Assembly: GCA_003170115.1 (NCBI GenBank)
Contig: PMZS01000244.1
Location: 12,336 to 20,161 of the forward strand
Direction: 5' to 3'
Length of the DNA stretch: 7,826 nucleotides
From: Spirochaetaceae bacterium
GTDB taxonomy: Bacteria > Spirochaetota > Spirochaetia > SZUA-6 > Fen-1364
Numbering within the stretch: position 1 is the stretch's first letter; each line of letters begins with the position of its first letter. Under the pieces are notes generated by a model. The model made no database searches, had not been told where the DNA came from, and worked only from the letters and a program-made list of their open reading frames with translations. The position numbers were made by a program, and so were the translations under genes. Positions 1 to 6,271 of the stretch are shown here, one piece after another.

Positions 1-590
1 TCTACATGGGCATGGGCGAGCCCCTGGACAACCTGGCGAACGTGCTCGCCAGCCTGGAGGTCCTGTGCTCGGACTACGGGTTCGGCCTGAGCCCGACCCG
101 GATCACGGTCTCCACAATCGGCCTCGTACCCGCAATGCGCATATTCCTCGACAGCACACGGTGCCACCTCGCCGTGAGCCTGCACACTCCCTTCCAGGAT
201 GAGCGGCGGCGCCTGATGCCGGTTGAGAACGTCCATCCCCTCTCGGAAGTCCTGGCAGAGCTGCGCGCCAGGATGGTGCGCGGCCAGAGGCGCGTCTCCT
301 TTGAGTACATTGTTTTCGACGGCCTGAACAATACGCCCCGGCACGCCCGGGAGCTTGCGCGGATCCTGGACGGCATTCGCTGCCGGGTCAACCTGATTGC
401 CTTCCATGCCATTCCCGGAACGCCCCTGGTTCCGGCTTCACGGGAGAAGATGGAGCAGTTTCAAGCCCTCCTGCGAGACCGCGGAATACTCACCACCATC
501 CGGCAGTCACGCGGCCAGGACATAGAGGCCGCCTGCGGCCTGCTTTCCACACGCGAGCTGGTCCGCGCGCACGAGGATGCGGATCAGTGA
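1..590 (+). CDS. rlmN: RlmN-family radical-SAM rRNA methyltransferase, C-terminal part (5' end outside window)
   Basis: The reading frame is open from the left edge (first full codon at 3) to TGA at 588-590, giving about 195 residues. The family methylates C2 of A2503 in 23S rRNA, and in some species A37 of tRNA, using a radical-SAM [4Fe-4S] cluster and a methylated cysteine intermediate. Visible family motifs are YMGMGEPLDN at the very start, STIGLVP, LAVSLHTP, RLMPVEN, SFEYIVFDGLNN, VNLIAFHAIPG and, near the C terminus, GQDIEAACG. The Cys of AACG (codon 534-536) matches the catalytic, transiently methylated Cys of RlmN (C355 in E. coli). The N-terminal CxxxCxxC cluster motif must lie upstream of the window. 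The related antibiotic-resistance enzyme Cfr is a possible alternative, but the motif set and the chromosomal setting favour RlmN. The downstream gene starts within its stop codon, so the two are probably co-transcribed. Confidence 0.93.
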   Translation, partial: YMGMGEPLDNLANVLASLEVLCSDYGFGLSPTRITVSTIGLVPAMRIFLDSTRCHLAVSLHTPFQDERRRLMPVENVHPLSEVLAELRARMVRGQRRVSFEYIVFDGLNNTPRHARELARILDGIRCRVNLIAFHAIPGTPLVPASREKMEQFQALLRDRGILTTIRQSRGQDIEAACGLLSTRELVRAHEDADQ

Positions 591-1009
591 AACCGCCGCC
601 ACGGATCCACCTGTCACGGTTCGCCTCGATCCCGTTCGCCACTCTGATCTACGCACTCAGGCGGAGCGCTCTCCCTGCTCTTCTTCTGCGGACTTCTGCT
701 CACCGGCCTTCTCATGCGCCTGCTTTCCATCGGGGTCCGCCCGGGCAGGCCATCGCATCCCGCCTGTTTCTTCCCGCGGTTCCCGGAGGATATTTCCCCA
801 CGACGTATTTCCGCCTCGCCGGCTGCAGGATCAGGGCCCACTCGGTGATCTGCGCGGGCGTGACAATCGGGGACCGGGCGAGGGTGGGTATCCGCGCGTT
901 TCTCCGCAAGGGAACGACGGTGCCGCCCGGCGCTCATGTTGCCTCCATTGGCGGGATGTCTCCCCGGGATGTCGCAGGGCTGGAGAAGGGATTCAGGACC
1001 GGGAGATGA
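587..1009 (+). CDS. Small hexapeptide-repeat (left-handed beta-helix) protein, possibly frame-disturbed near the N terminus
   Basis: The GTG start at 587 shares bases with the upstream TGA (GTGA overlap), which indicates translational coupling. A GAGG sequence lies about 10 nt upstream. The product is 140 aa. Residues from about 80 to 120 form consecutive hexapeptide turns: IRAHSV, ICAGVT, IGDRAR, VGIRAF, LRKGTT, VPPGAH, VASIGG. These are typical of LbetaH acyltransferases and carbonic-anhydrase-like proteins. A helix only this long is short for a self-sufficient enzyme, and I see no clear catalytic His, so the substrate is unknown. Between about 660 and 780 the codon statistics and hydrophobicity fit the neighbouring frame better. 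There the frame starting at 660 reads ALSLLFFCGLLLTGLLMRLL, a credible membrane helix. Two compensating single-base shifts could therefore have scrambled the middle of the protein. The N-terminal half is uncertain; the C-terminal repeat half is solid. Confidence 0.62.
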   Translation: MKPPPRIHLSRFASIPFATLIYALRRSALPALLLRTSAHRPSHAPAFHRGPPGQAIASRLFLPAVPGGYFPTTYFRLAGCRIRAHSVICAGVTIGDRARVGIRAFLRKGTTVPPGAHVASIGGMSPRDVAGLEKGFRTGR

Positions 1010-1021
1010 GAAGCCCGAGAC

Positions 1022-2263
1022 TCACAACATGTGCCACGGCAGGGCCGTGACCTTCTCGTGCAGCTCGAGGGGCCGTCGGCAGCGACAGACGACGTAGCCC
1101 CGGGGCGCCACGGGCGCGTTCTCTGCGATGAATGAAAGAATGTGCCGCGCGTCGTGGAGGGTCGGATTCTCGGTCCATTTCACCTCGACGGGGATGAGCA
1201 CGTTCCCTCTCTCGACGACGAAATCGATCTCTGCGCCGTCGCGGGTGCGTTGGTAGAAAAGTTGACCATCGCCAAGATACTGCAGCCGCTTCCAAAGCTC
1301 GATTCCAACCCATTGCTCGAAGAGCGGCCCCGGATTTGCGCGCACGATCTCGATCGAGGGCAGGAGGCCTGCTGCGGCATGCCGTACTCCGAGATCGAAA
1401 AGAAGGAACCGTGGGGTGCAGAGCAGGCTTTTTCTCCTGCTTTTCGTGTATGCGGGCACCCTGAAGCCGATGAACATGTCCTCGATGAGCTGGTAGTACG
1501 ACCTTATTGTCGGCAGCGACACCCCGATCTCCTGCGAGATCGCTGCGAAATTGAGCGCGTGTCCTGAGGCGATGGCTGCGAATTGGAGAAACCGGACGAA
1601 CGCCCCCCAATCCCTCACGAGCGCTTCGCGACGAATCTCCTCTTCGAGATGAACCGCAGCGAATGCCTTCAGCAATTCGGGCCGGTCGGATTGCCCGGCG
1701 GCGACAATTCCGGGCAATGCTCCATACGCGAGCCTTTCCTCCAGATTCCATGCGGGGAAAGGATGTTCGGGAAGCCCGCCCCGCCAGTCGAGCGGAACCA
1801 CGGCTTGCCCCGGGGAAGACAGGGAGGACCTTGATGGGTGTTCGCCAAGGACCAGGGGAAAGAGGCGGTGAAGAAAACTGCGACCTGGCAGGAGATTGGC
1901 CCCGGTTCTTCGGAGTTTTCGAGCCGAGCTGCCACAAAGAACAAATCGCCAGCGGCTCTTGTCCGAATCGTAGAGGCTCTGCACAGAGTCGAAAACAGAA
2001 GGAACCGCCTGCACCTCGTCGACAAACACGAAGTGGGGTTTTTTTCCGGAAGGCAGAGCACGGCAGATGGCGATGAACTCTCCCGGCCGGGACAAGTGGA
2101 GAGACCTCTCCGACGGGTCGGCAAAATCGATGTGGAGGCATTCAGCGGGCAACAGCGCGTTCGCCAACGTCGATTTACCCGTCTGCCGTGCGCCGAAGAG
2201 GATGTGCACGTAAGGACGCGAGAGCTTCGCGGCGAGAGCGCTCGCGTACCAGCGATCAAACAT
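1022..2263 (-). CDS. AAA-type ATPase with DUF4143 C-terminal region
   Basis: ATG at 2263-2261 is preceded by a strong ribosome binding site, AGGAG at 2271-2275, with 7 nt spacing. The 413-aa protein has a Walker A P-loop GARQTGKS (residues 24-31) and Walker B FVFVDE (78-83). It also has a sensor-like CGSSARKLRR segment (110-119). A winged-helix-like stretch follows at about 236-262 (AISQEIGVSLPTIRSYYQLI). The C terminus has the arrangement EID (345-347), then EVK (360-362), with hydrophobic beta strands, which resembles a PD-(D/E)xK nuclease fold and is typical of DUF4143. This ATPase family is widespread, often in many dispersed copies per genome, and its biological role is poorly known; links to DNA transactions or toxin-like roles are speculative. 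It faces the rlmN-side gene, leaving 12 bp between stop codons. It has its own promoter, so it is probably a single-gene unit. No signal peptide is seen, so it is probably cytoplasmic. Confidence 0.9.
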   Translation of the reverse strand: MFDRWYASALAAKLSRPYVHILFGARQTGKSTLANALLPAECLHIDFADPSERSLHLSRPGEFIAICRALPSGKKPHFVFVDEVQAVPSVFDSVQSLYDSDKSRWRFVLCGSSARKLRRTGANLLPGRSFLHRLFPLVLGEHPSRSSLSSPGQAVVPLDWRGGLPEHPFPAWNLEERLAYGALPGIVAAGQSDRPELLKAFAAVHLEEEIRREALVRDWGAFVRFLQFAAIASGHALNFAAISQEIGVSLPTIRSYYQLIEDMFIGFRVPAYTKSRRKSLLCTPRFLLFDLGVRHAAAGLLPSIEIVRANPGPLFEQWVGIELWKRLQYLGDGQLFYQRTRDGAEIDFVVERGNVLIPVEVKWTENPTLHDARHILSFIAENAPVAPRGYVVCRCRRPLELHEKVTALPWHML

Positions 2264-2289
2264 CCGCTCACTCCTGCAACGTGACTTTC

Positions 2290-2331
2290 AATATACGCCA
2301 CAAATATGAAGTGTCATTCTCGAATTGTCAA
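2290..2331 (-). promoter_or_regulatory. Two overlapping sigma70-like promoters for the DUF4143 ATPase gene
   Basis: On the minus strand this short AT-rich island contains TTGACA (2331-2326), 17 nt, then CATATT (2308-2303). It also contains ATGACA (2317-2312), 16 nt, then TATATT (2295-2290). The second pair matches consensus at 5/6 in each box and would start transcription near 2283, leaving a leader of about 20 nt that holds the AGGAG ribosome binding site. The first pair has a perfect -35 and a 4/6 -10. Both lie between the preceding SGNH hydrolase stop (2342) and the ATPase start (2263). The base composition contrasts sharply with the flanks. Confidence 0.6.
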
Positions 2332-2341
2332 GCCCCGCGGC

Positions 2342-2971
2342 TCAGGCTCGAAGGATCTTCTTCACTTCGCGTGCCACCGCCTCGCCGAGGGCGCGATGCG
2401 CGGCCGCCTCGAGATGTATCCCGTCCAGGTCGGAGCACCTGATCACCGTGCCGGCATCAAAAAAGGGACAGCCGCGGGCCTTGGCGAGTTCGGCATACAA
2501 GGGGGCAAGGGCGCGCGATTTCTCCACGCCTCCCTCGAACATCTGGTCGAGCTCGGTGAGCTTCGTCAGGGGCGCAGGGGCCATCACCAGCACGGGCGGG
2601 GCCTTGCCTTCCCGGCCGGCGGCGCTGCGTGCCACGATGTCCAGCAGGACGCCCACGCCCGCCGCGATGTCAGTGGCGGGGGCAGAGTACCGCTTCTTCG
2701 TGTCGTTGGTTCCCAGAAGCAGGATCACGAGATCCAGCGGCGCCTGGCTCTCGAGGCAGGGCAGCAGATGCCTCTTGCCCATCTTGTCGCCCTCAACAGG
2801 GTCTTCCCAGACGGTCGTGCGGCCGTTGAGGCCTTCCTCGATCACACGGAAGCCCTGGCCGAGGGCAGCCTGAAGCACGCCAGTCCAGCGGACATTGCCT
2901 GGGAACCTTTGCCTGGTGACCGGGTCGTACCCCCACGTGTTCGAGTCGCCGAAGCAGAGAATCTCCCGCAT
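2342..2971 (-). CDS. SGNH/GDSL hydrolase, arylesterase/acyltransferase type
   Basis: The product is a 209-aa single-domain SGNH esterase without a signal peptide, so it is probably cytoplasmic. Block I is GDSNTWG with nucleophile Ser10, block II is the LNGRTT glycine (Gly50), block III is GTND with Asn89, and block V is DGIH with Asp183 and His186. All four catalytic blocks are therefore intact. From memory, the overall sequence strongly resembles the Mycobacterium smegmatis acyltransferase/arylesterase MsAcT, for example RWTGVL, VIEEGLNGRTT, PLDLVILLLGTNDTK, MFEGG and PFFDAGTVI. That protein hydrolyses esters and also transfers acyl groups to alcohols in water. The natural substrate here is unknown. 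The ribosome binding site GAGGAG (2983-2978) is 6 nt from ATG 2971 and overlaps the stop codon of the reductase-like gene upstream. The two are therefore tightly coupled in one operon and may act on the same lipid-like compound. Confidence 0.9.
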   Translation of the reverse strand: MREILCFGDSNTWGYDPVTRQRFPGNVRWTGVLQAALGQGFRVIEEGLNGRTTVWEDPVEGDKMGKRHLLPCLESQAPLDLVILLLGTNDTKKRYSAPATDIAAGVGVLLDIVARSAAGREGKAPPVLVMAPAPLTKLTELDQMFEGGVEKSRALAPLYAELAKARGCPFFDAGTVIRCSDLDGIHLEAAAHRALGEAVAREVKKILRA

Positions 2972-2977
2972 GGCTTT

Positions 2978-2984
2978 CTCCTCA
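2978..2984 (-). promoter_or_regulatory. Shine-Dalgarno site overlapping the upstream stop codon
   Basis: The minus strand reads TGAGGAG from 2984 to 2978. TGA (2984-2982) ends the reductase-like gene and GAGGAG (2983-2978) is a near-consensus ribosome binding site 6 nt before the SGNH hydrolase ATG. A ribosome terminating on the first gene sits on the initiation site of the second, which argues for translational coupling. Confidence 0.8.
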
Positions 2985-3728
2985 GAAGACGAACGGAATC
3001 ACGCTCTTCCGTTCCCGGGGATAGTCGTCGAAAGTCTTGAGGTACCACTGCCGGTTCGCCCATGCGCGGGGGACGAGGTTCGCGACGGTGAACACGGCGA
3101 AGGCAAGACCCGGCAGTGACCACGTGGCCAGCGCCCATCCGCACCATTGCGTGATCTCGCCGAAGTAGTTGGGATTGGAGACAAATTCCCAGAGCCCGCC
3201 GCGGGGAATCTTGTAGCCGATCTCCCCCGGCGCGCGAAGTCGACGCAGGTCCCTGTCCGCCCAGATATGGGTGAGGAATCCCGCGGCGAACAGCGCGATC
3301 CCGACGCACACCCGAAGGCCGGAGAGGAAGTCACCCGCGGCCACGGGGCCGGCCGCAAGGAACATGCCGTTCGCGTACCCGTTGAGGCTGTTGAAGATGA
3401 ACGCGAAGACAACGAGAAGGAGGGGAAACCGCTTGGTGCTTCCCCGCATCAGCATTGGAAAAAGGCAGGTGCGATACAGATAGTGGATCTCCCAGAGCCC
3501 GAGGAGCAACAGCGTGAGCGCGCTCGCTTTCCGGCCGCTGGACGCCACGATGAGGCCGATGACCAGCAGGGCCGGTGCTTCCATAAGCATCCAGCCCGCA
3601 CGCGCCGTCACTGACGGTCCCCACCCCTGCCTGAAGTGCCGCCCGTACGGGGCGGTGAAGAAGAAGAGAAGCGTGAACACCACGGGAGCGGAGATGAAGA
3701 TCACCAGGAGCGAAATCGACATGAGCAT
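2982..3728 (-). CDS. Steroid 5-alpha-reductase-like integral membrane protein (SRD5A/DUF1295 family)
   Basis: The product is 248 aa from ATG 3728, or 246 from the in-frame ATG at 3722. An open frame extends to 3893, but those residues are polar, overlap the polB 3' end and cross a promoter-like sequence, so the short start is preferred. Five to seven hydrophobic segments predict a multi-pass inner-membrane protein. The C-terminal block YKIPRGGLWEFVSNPNYFGEI (split here as YKIPRGGLWEF at 172-182 and VSNPNYFGEI at 183-192) and RQWYLKTFDDYP (226-237) closely match the NADPH-binding domain of human SRD5A1/2. EIHYLYR (80-86) and MEAP (49-52) match the positions of the human substrate-binding Tyr and Glu. 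Family members reduce enone double bonds with NADPH; isoprenylcysteine methyltransferase-like relatives share the fold. The bacterial substrate is unknown and could be a steroid, hopanoid precursor, fatty acyl or polyprenyl enone. It is first in an operon with the SGNH hydrolase. Confidence 0.85.
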   Translation of the reverse strand: MLMSISLLVIFISAPVVFTLLFFFTAPYGRHFRQGWGPSVTARAGWMLMEAPALLVIGLIVASSGRKASALTLLLLGLWEIHYLYRTCLFPMLMRGSTKRFPLLLVVFAFIFNSLNGYANGMFLAAGPVAAGDFLSGLRVCVGIALFAAGFLTHIWADRDLRRLRAPGEIGYKIPRGGLWEFVSNPNYFGEITQWCGWALATWSLPGLAFAVFTVANLVPRAWANRQWYLKTFDDYPRERKSVIPFVF

Positions 3729-3741
3729 AGGCTTTCTATGC

Positions 3742-3771
3742 ACTGTACCAGACGGGGGCATCGCTTGGCAA
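3742..3771 (-). promoter_or_regulatory. Putative extended -10 promoter of the reductase/SGNH operon
   Basis: The minus strand has TTGCCA (3771-3766, 5/6 of the -35 consensus), an 18-nt spacer, and TACAGT (3747-3742, 4/6 of the -10). TGG comes immediately before the -10, making an extended -10. The predicted start is about 3735, only 7-13 nt before the candidate ATGs at 3728 and 3722. GAAAG just upstream of the ATG is a weak ribosome binding site at best. Confidence 0.4.
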
Positions 3772-3779
3772 TGTGCAGT

Positions 3780-3809
3780 GCGGGGCCGAAATCTGGATCT
3801 CGGCGCCGC
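3780..3809 (-). terminator. GC-rich hairpin downstream of polB, possible terminator without a U-tract
   Basis: The arms 3797-3809 and 3780-3792 flank a 4-nt loop. In the minus-strand RNA 12 of 13 positions pair, counting one G-U wobble. The stem ends 17-46 nt past the polB stop codon at 3826. No run of U follows, so it is not a classical intrinsic terminator. The better pairing in the minus-strand RNA fits a role at the polB 3' end. It also lies just upstream of the reductase operon promoter. Confidence 0.35.
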
Positions 3810-3825
3810 GCCCGGCATCAGGGTT

Positions 3826-6231
3826 TCAGAACAGCCCCAGTTGTCCCCCGGCGGCGAAAAGGTTCTCCGTCCGCAGGCCGATGTACGGCGCAATCGACTC
3901 GACGATCGGCCTCACCTGCTTCTGCACGTAGTGTTCGTAATCGGGCGGCGCCGTGCGCCTGCTCTCGGGCTGGGGGCCGTCGGTGGTCCAGAGATAGCGG
4001 ATGAGCCCGGACCTCTCCTCGGGCGGAAGAAGAGCCGCCGCCCGTGCATGGGGCGGGGATGACTTCGTGTATGCCTCCACGGGCTTTCTCAAAGACTTGC
4101 GGTAGGCGAGCTTCTCATCCTTCATTCCCGCCCTCAGGTCGCGCAGCAGTGCCCGTACCAGGTCATCGACCTCACCGGGCCCCGCGCCGTGGAACACCCG
4201 GTCCAGGATCTCCCGCTGCAGCTCCTGCGCGAGCAGGGTCCAGTCGTGGCGCACCGCCTCCATTCCCACGATGTCGAGCACTTCGGAAGGAGCAATACGG
4301 AGCCCGGCGTATCCCTTGGCACGTCCACGGGTTTCCAGTTCGTCCTCCGAATCATCCTGCGCGGTCCTCATGGGAGGCAGAAAGAACCTCCGATAGATCG
4401 CCTCGAATTCCAGCTCCATGCGGGATTCGACTCCATGGGCGGACTTCACGTACTCGGCGAGCCGGGAGTTGATGGCTTCCGCGATCTTTGCGCCGAGCAG
4501 GGCGAGCTCCGACGCGGAGGCATCCGGCGGCCCCCCGGAAAGAACGAACAGGGAATCGGTGTCGCCGTAGATGACTTCGTACCCGCTTGCCGTGACCTGG
4601 TCCCGGGCCCAGAACAGGATGTGCTGACCCAGGGTGGTGATCGCGCCCGCAAGCGCGGATGCCGCATACCGGCACCCCGGCGTTCCAAGGACGCCGTAGA
4701 ATGAGTTCATGACGATCTTGTACGCATAGACCGCGCGTCGATCACCGCGGCGGTGCGCCGCCTCGCGGCTCTCGAAGAAACGGTCGAGAATGCCCGGCAG
4801 TATTCCCGGTTCCCTGCTGAACAGCGCTCCGTTGGGCGCCGCAATCGGCGACTCGAGCTCCGGGCTCGCGCGGAGCCGCGTGAGCGGGTCGATGTTGAAG
4901 GTCCTTATGATCGAAGGGTAGAGGCTCTTGAAATCGAAGGTGAGCACATCCCGATAAAGCCCGGCCCGGGGCGTGATGATGCCGCCGCCGGGCGCGCGGT
5001 CGAGGACATCCTGGTCGATGCCGAGGGTCGGGGCGACGATGCCCCGGAGGTGCAGGTGCTCGGTGTAGAGGAACTCGAATGCCGCCACGCTCATCGAGGT
5101 CTGCTCGAGAGACGTTCCGATGAGGAGGGATTTGCGCACCGCGAGATCGAGCAGCCCCTCCTTCAACAGTATTTCGAGGGCCAGTCTCGTGTCCTCCAGG
5201 CAGTACGCGCAGAGGCTGCCCGGATCCTCACTGTACAGCCTCTCCACGGCCGCGGTCCTGCTCTCCCCCGGCAGCTCGTCGATCCGCTTGCCCCGTCCGA
5301 GGACATTCTGAGCAACGGTCTCAAGCCTGTAGTCCTCCAGTCCCATGCCGGCCACCCGCACGAGCCACATTGCGTCCAGCACCTGACGCCCGGGAACGAT
5401 CACCTTGCTCCGGCGCCACCGGGTCACGCCGTCGGTGTCCTCCCGGTCCAGGAAGCTCGCCGCGGCGTCCGACCTGCCGATATCGAAAGGCACTCCCCGG
5501 GCCGCGAAACGACGCGCCAGCACGCGGAAGTCGAAGTCAATCACGTTCCAGCCCGTGATGATGTCGGGATCCAGCTCGACCATGCGCGCGCGCAGGGCGG
5601 CCAGCATGGATTCCTCGCTTGGAAAACAGTGCGCCGCGGCCGGTCCCTGGCCGTGCAGGAGTATCTCTTCCGTGGTCGTGCCCGAGCGCGGATCCAGGCA
5701 GACCAGCCCAATGGCATACACGGTCCCCGCACGGGCGTCGGTCTCGATGTCCAGGGAAAGCACGGAGAGTCGTGGATCCATGTCGACGGGATGAAGGCTC
5801 GGGTTTTCGTAGATCCTGTCGACCCTGCGGCCCTTTCGCCACTCGCCCTCGATTTCCGCGGCTCCGTGAATGCGGAGATCCATCAGGAGTTGAACGGAGG
5901 GCTTGATGTCGGCCTCGTAGGTCCGGATTCCTTCGCGGTGAAGAGCGTCCCTCAGTCTCCGGATTCCTGAGGTGGTCGGGATTTCCACGCGGATCACGGG
6001 CGTACCGTCCATGGTCCTTCTGTCAGAGGCGATGACCTCGGCCGCCGCCCGGCCCAGCCCGGAAACGGCCCGCGCCTTGGTCTCGTCATGGGCGCGCACG
6101 TAGAAAAAGGGAGTGACGCGGCGCTCCACGACCGCGAAGGTCTCTCCGCCTTCGAGCCGGCCCACCAGATGGACTTCTGTTTTCCCGGCATGAGTGCGGT
6201 CGACGGCATGGAGGATGAATCCCCTGTCCAC
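3826..6231 (-). CDS. polB: DNA polymerase II (family B, proofreading)
   Basis: The product is 801 aa, close to the 783 aa of E. coli Pol II. The 3'-5' exonuclease is intact: Exo I SLDIET (Asp161, Glu163), Exo II GWNVIDFDF (227-235) and Exo III YCLEDTRLA (Tyr343, Asp347). The polymerase motifs are intact too: motif A DFKSLYPSI (433-441), motif B KIVMNSFYG (505-513), motif C YGDTDS (555-560), and a KGYAGLR segment (639-645) for the KxY motif. The last five residues are QLGLF, the beta-clamp-binding peptide known from E. coli Pol II. The enzyme copies DNA in replication restart and translesion synthesis, and in E. coli it is SOS-induced. The GTG start at 6231 aligns with the GFIL segment near the E. 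coli N terminus and has no Shine-Dalgarno sequence. The gene probably begins at the first base of a leaderless mRNA, divergent from the hydrolase gene. Confidence 0.97.
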   Translation of the reverse strand: MDRGFILHAVDRTHAGKTEVHLVGRLEGGETFAVVERRVTPFFYVRAHDETKARAVSGLGRAAAEVIASDRRTMDGTPVIRVEIPTTSGIRRLRDALHREGIRTYEADIKPSVQLLMDLRIHGAAEIEGEWRKGRRVDRIYENPSLHPVDMDPRLSVLSLDIETDARAGTVYAIGLVCLDPRSGTTTEEILLHGQGPAAAHCFPSEESMLAALRARMVELDPDIITGWNVIDFDFRVLARRFAARGVPFDIGRSDAAASFLDREDTDGVTRWRRSKVIVPGRQVLDAMWLVRVAGMGLEDYRLETVAQNVLGRGKRIDELPGESRTAAVERLYSEDPGSLCAYCLEDTRLALEILLKEGLLDLAVRKSLLIGTSLEQTSMSVAAFEFLYTEHLHLRGIVAPTLGIDQDVLDRAPGGGIITPRAGLYRDVLTFDFKSLYPSIIRTFNIDPLTRLRASPELESPIAAPNGALFSREPGILPGILDRFFESREAAHRRGDRRAVYAYKIVMNSFYGVLGTPGCRYAASALAGAITTLGQHILFWARDQVTASGYEVIYGDTDSLFVLSGGPPDASASELALLGAKIAEAINSRLAEYVKSAHGVESRMELEFEAIYRRFFLPPMRTAQDDSEDELETRGRAKGYAGLRIAPSEVLDIVGMEAVRHDWTLLAQELQREILDRVFHGAGPGEVDDLVRALLRDLRAGMKDEKLAYRKSLRKPVEAYTKSSPPHARAAALLPPEERSGLIRYLWTTDGPQPESRRTAPPDYEHYVQKQVRPIVESIAPYIGLRTENLFAAGGQLGLF

Positions 6232-6237
6232 GGCTCG

Positions 6238-6265
6238 ACTATACCATGCGGTCGCGTGGTATAAT
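6238..6265. promoter_or_regulatory. Palindromic bidirectional extended -10 promoter between polB and the hydrolase gene
   Basis: The arms TATACCATGCG (6240-6250) and CGCGTGGTATA (6253-6263) are reverse complements with one mismatch, around a GT centre. On the plus strand TGG plus TATAAT (6257-6265) is a perfect extended -10. On the minus strand TGG plus TATAGT (6246-6238) is a 5/6 extended -10. Each box is followed by exactly 6 nt and then a GTG start codon (6272 on +, 6231 on -). No good -35 is visible on the plus strand, which an extended -10 tolerates. Neither gene has a ribosome binding site, so leaderless transcripts are likely. The same palindrome could serve as an operator for a dimeric regulator. 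Confidence 0.65.
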
Positions 6266-6271
6266 GTCGTC

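Noticed and set aside
1035..1049. Inverted repeat CACGGC-agg-GCCGTG as a terminator for the rlmN-side transcript
   Set aside because: The stem is only 6 bp, lies inside the ATPase coding region and has no T-run. It is probably chance in GC-rich DNA.
577..1050. A 157-codon plus-strand frame starting at ATG 577
   Set aside because: It lies in a different frame from the hexapeptide repeats, and its translation is Arg/Pro/Ser-rich without a pattern.
993..2141. A 382-codon open frame on the minus strand overlapping the ATPase in another frame
   Set aside because: Its translation is Arg/Ser/Pro-rich low-complexity sequence with no motifs, and the overlapping frame has Walker A, Walker B and DUF4143 features.
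3740..3781. Inverted repeat GCACTG...CAGTGC as an operator of the reductase operon
   Set aside because: The arms are only 6 bp with 30 nt between them, which is too weak to support a site although it spans the promoter.
3729..3893. N-terminal extension of the reductase-like protein to 3893
   Set aside because: The extra 55 residues are polar and unlike the family, overlap the polB 3' end, and cover a hairpin and a promoter-like sequence. Hydrophobic family sequence begins at 3728.
4753..5970. A 405-codon open frame on the plus strand opposite polB
   Set aside because: Long antisense frames are expected opposite GC-rich genes. The polymerase frame has all catalytic motifs, and this one shows Arg/Glu-rich sequence without recognisable domains or a clear ribosome binding site.
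6194..6271. Upstream ATG starts (6194, 6215) for the hydrolase
   Set aside because: They lie inside the polB coding region and before the TATAAT box; the residues they add do not resemble the family.
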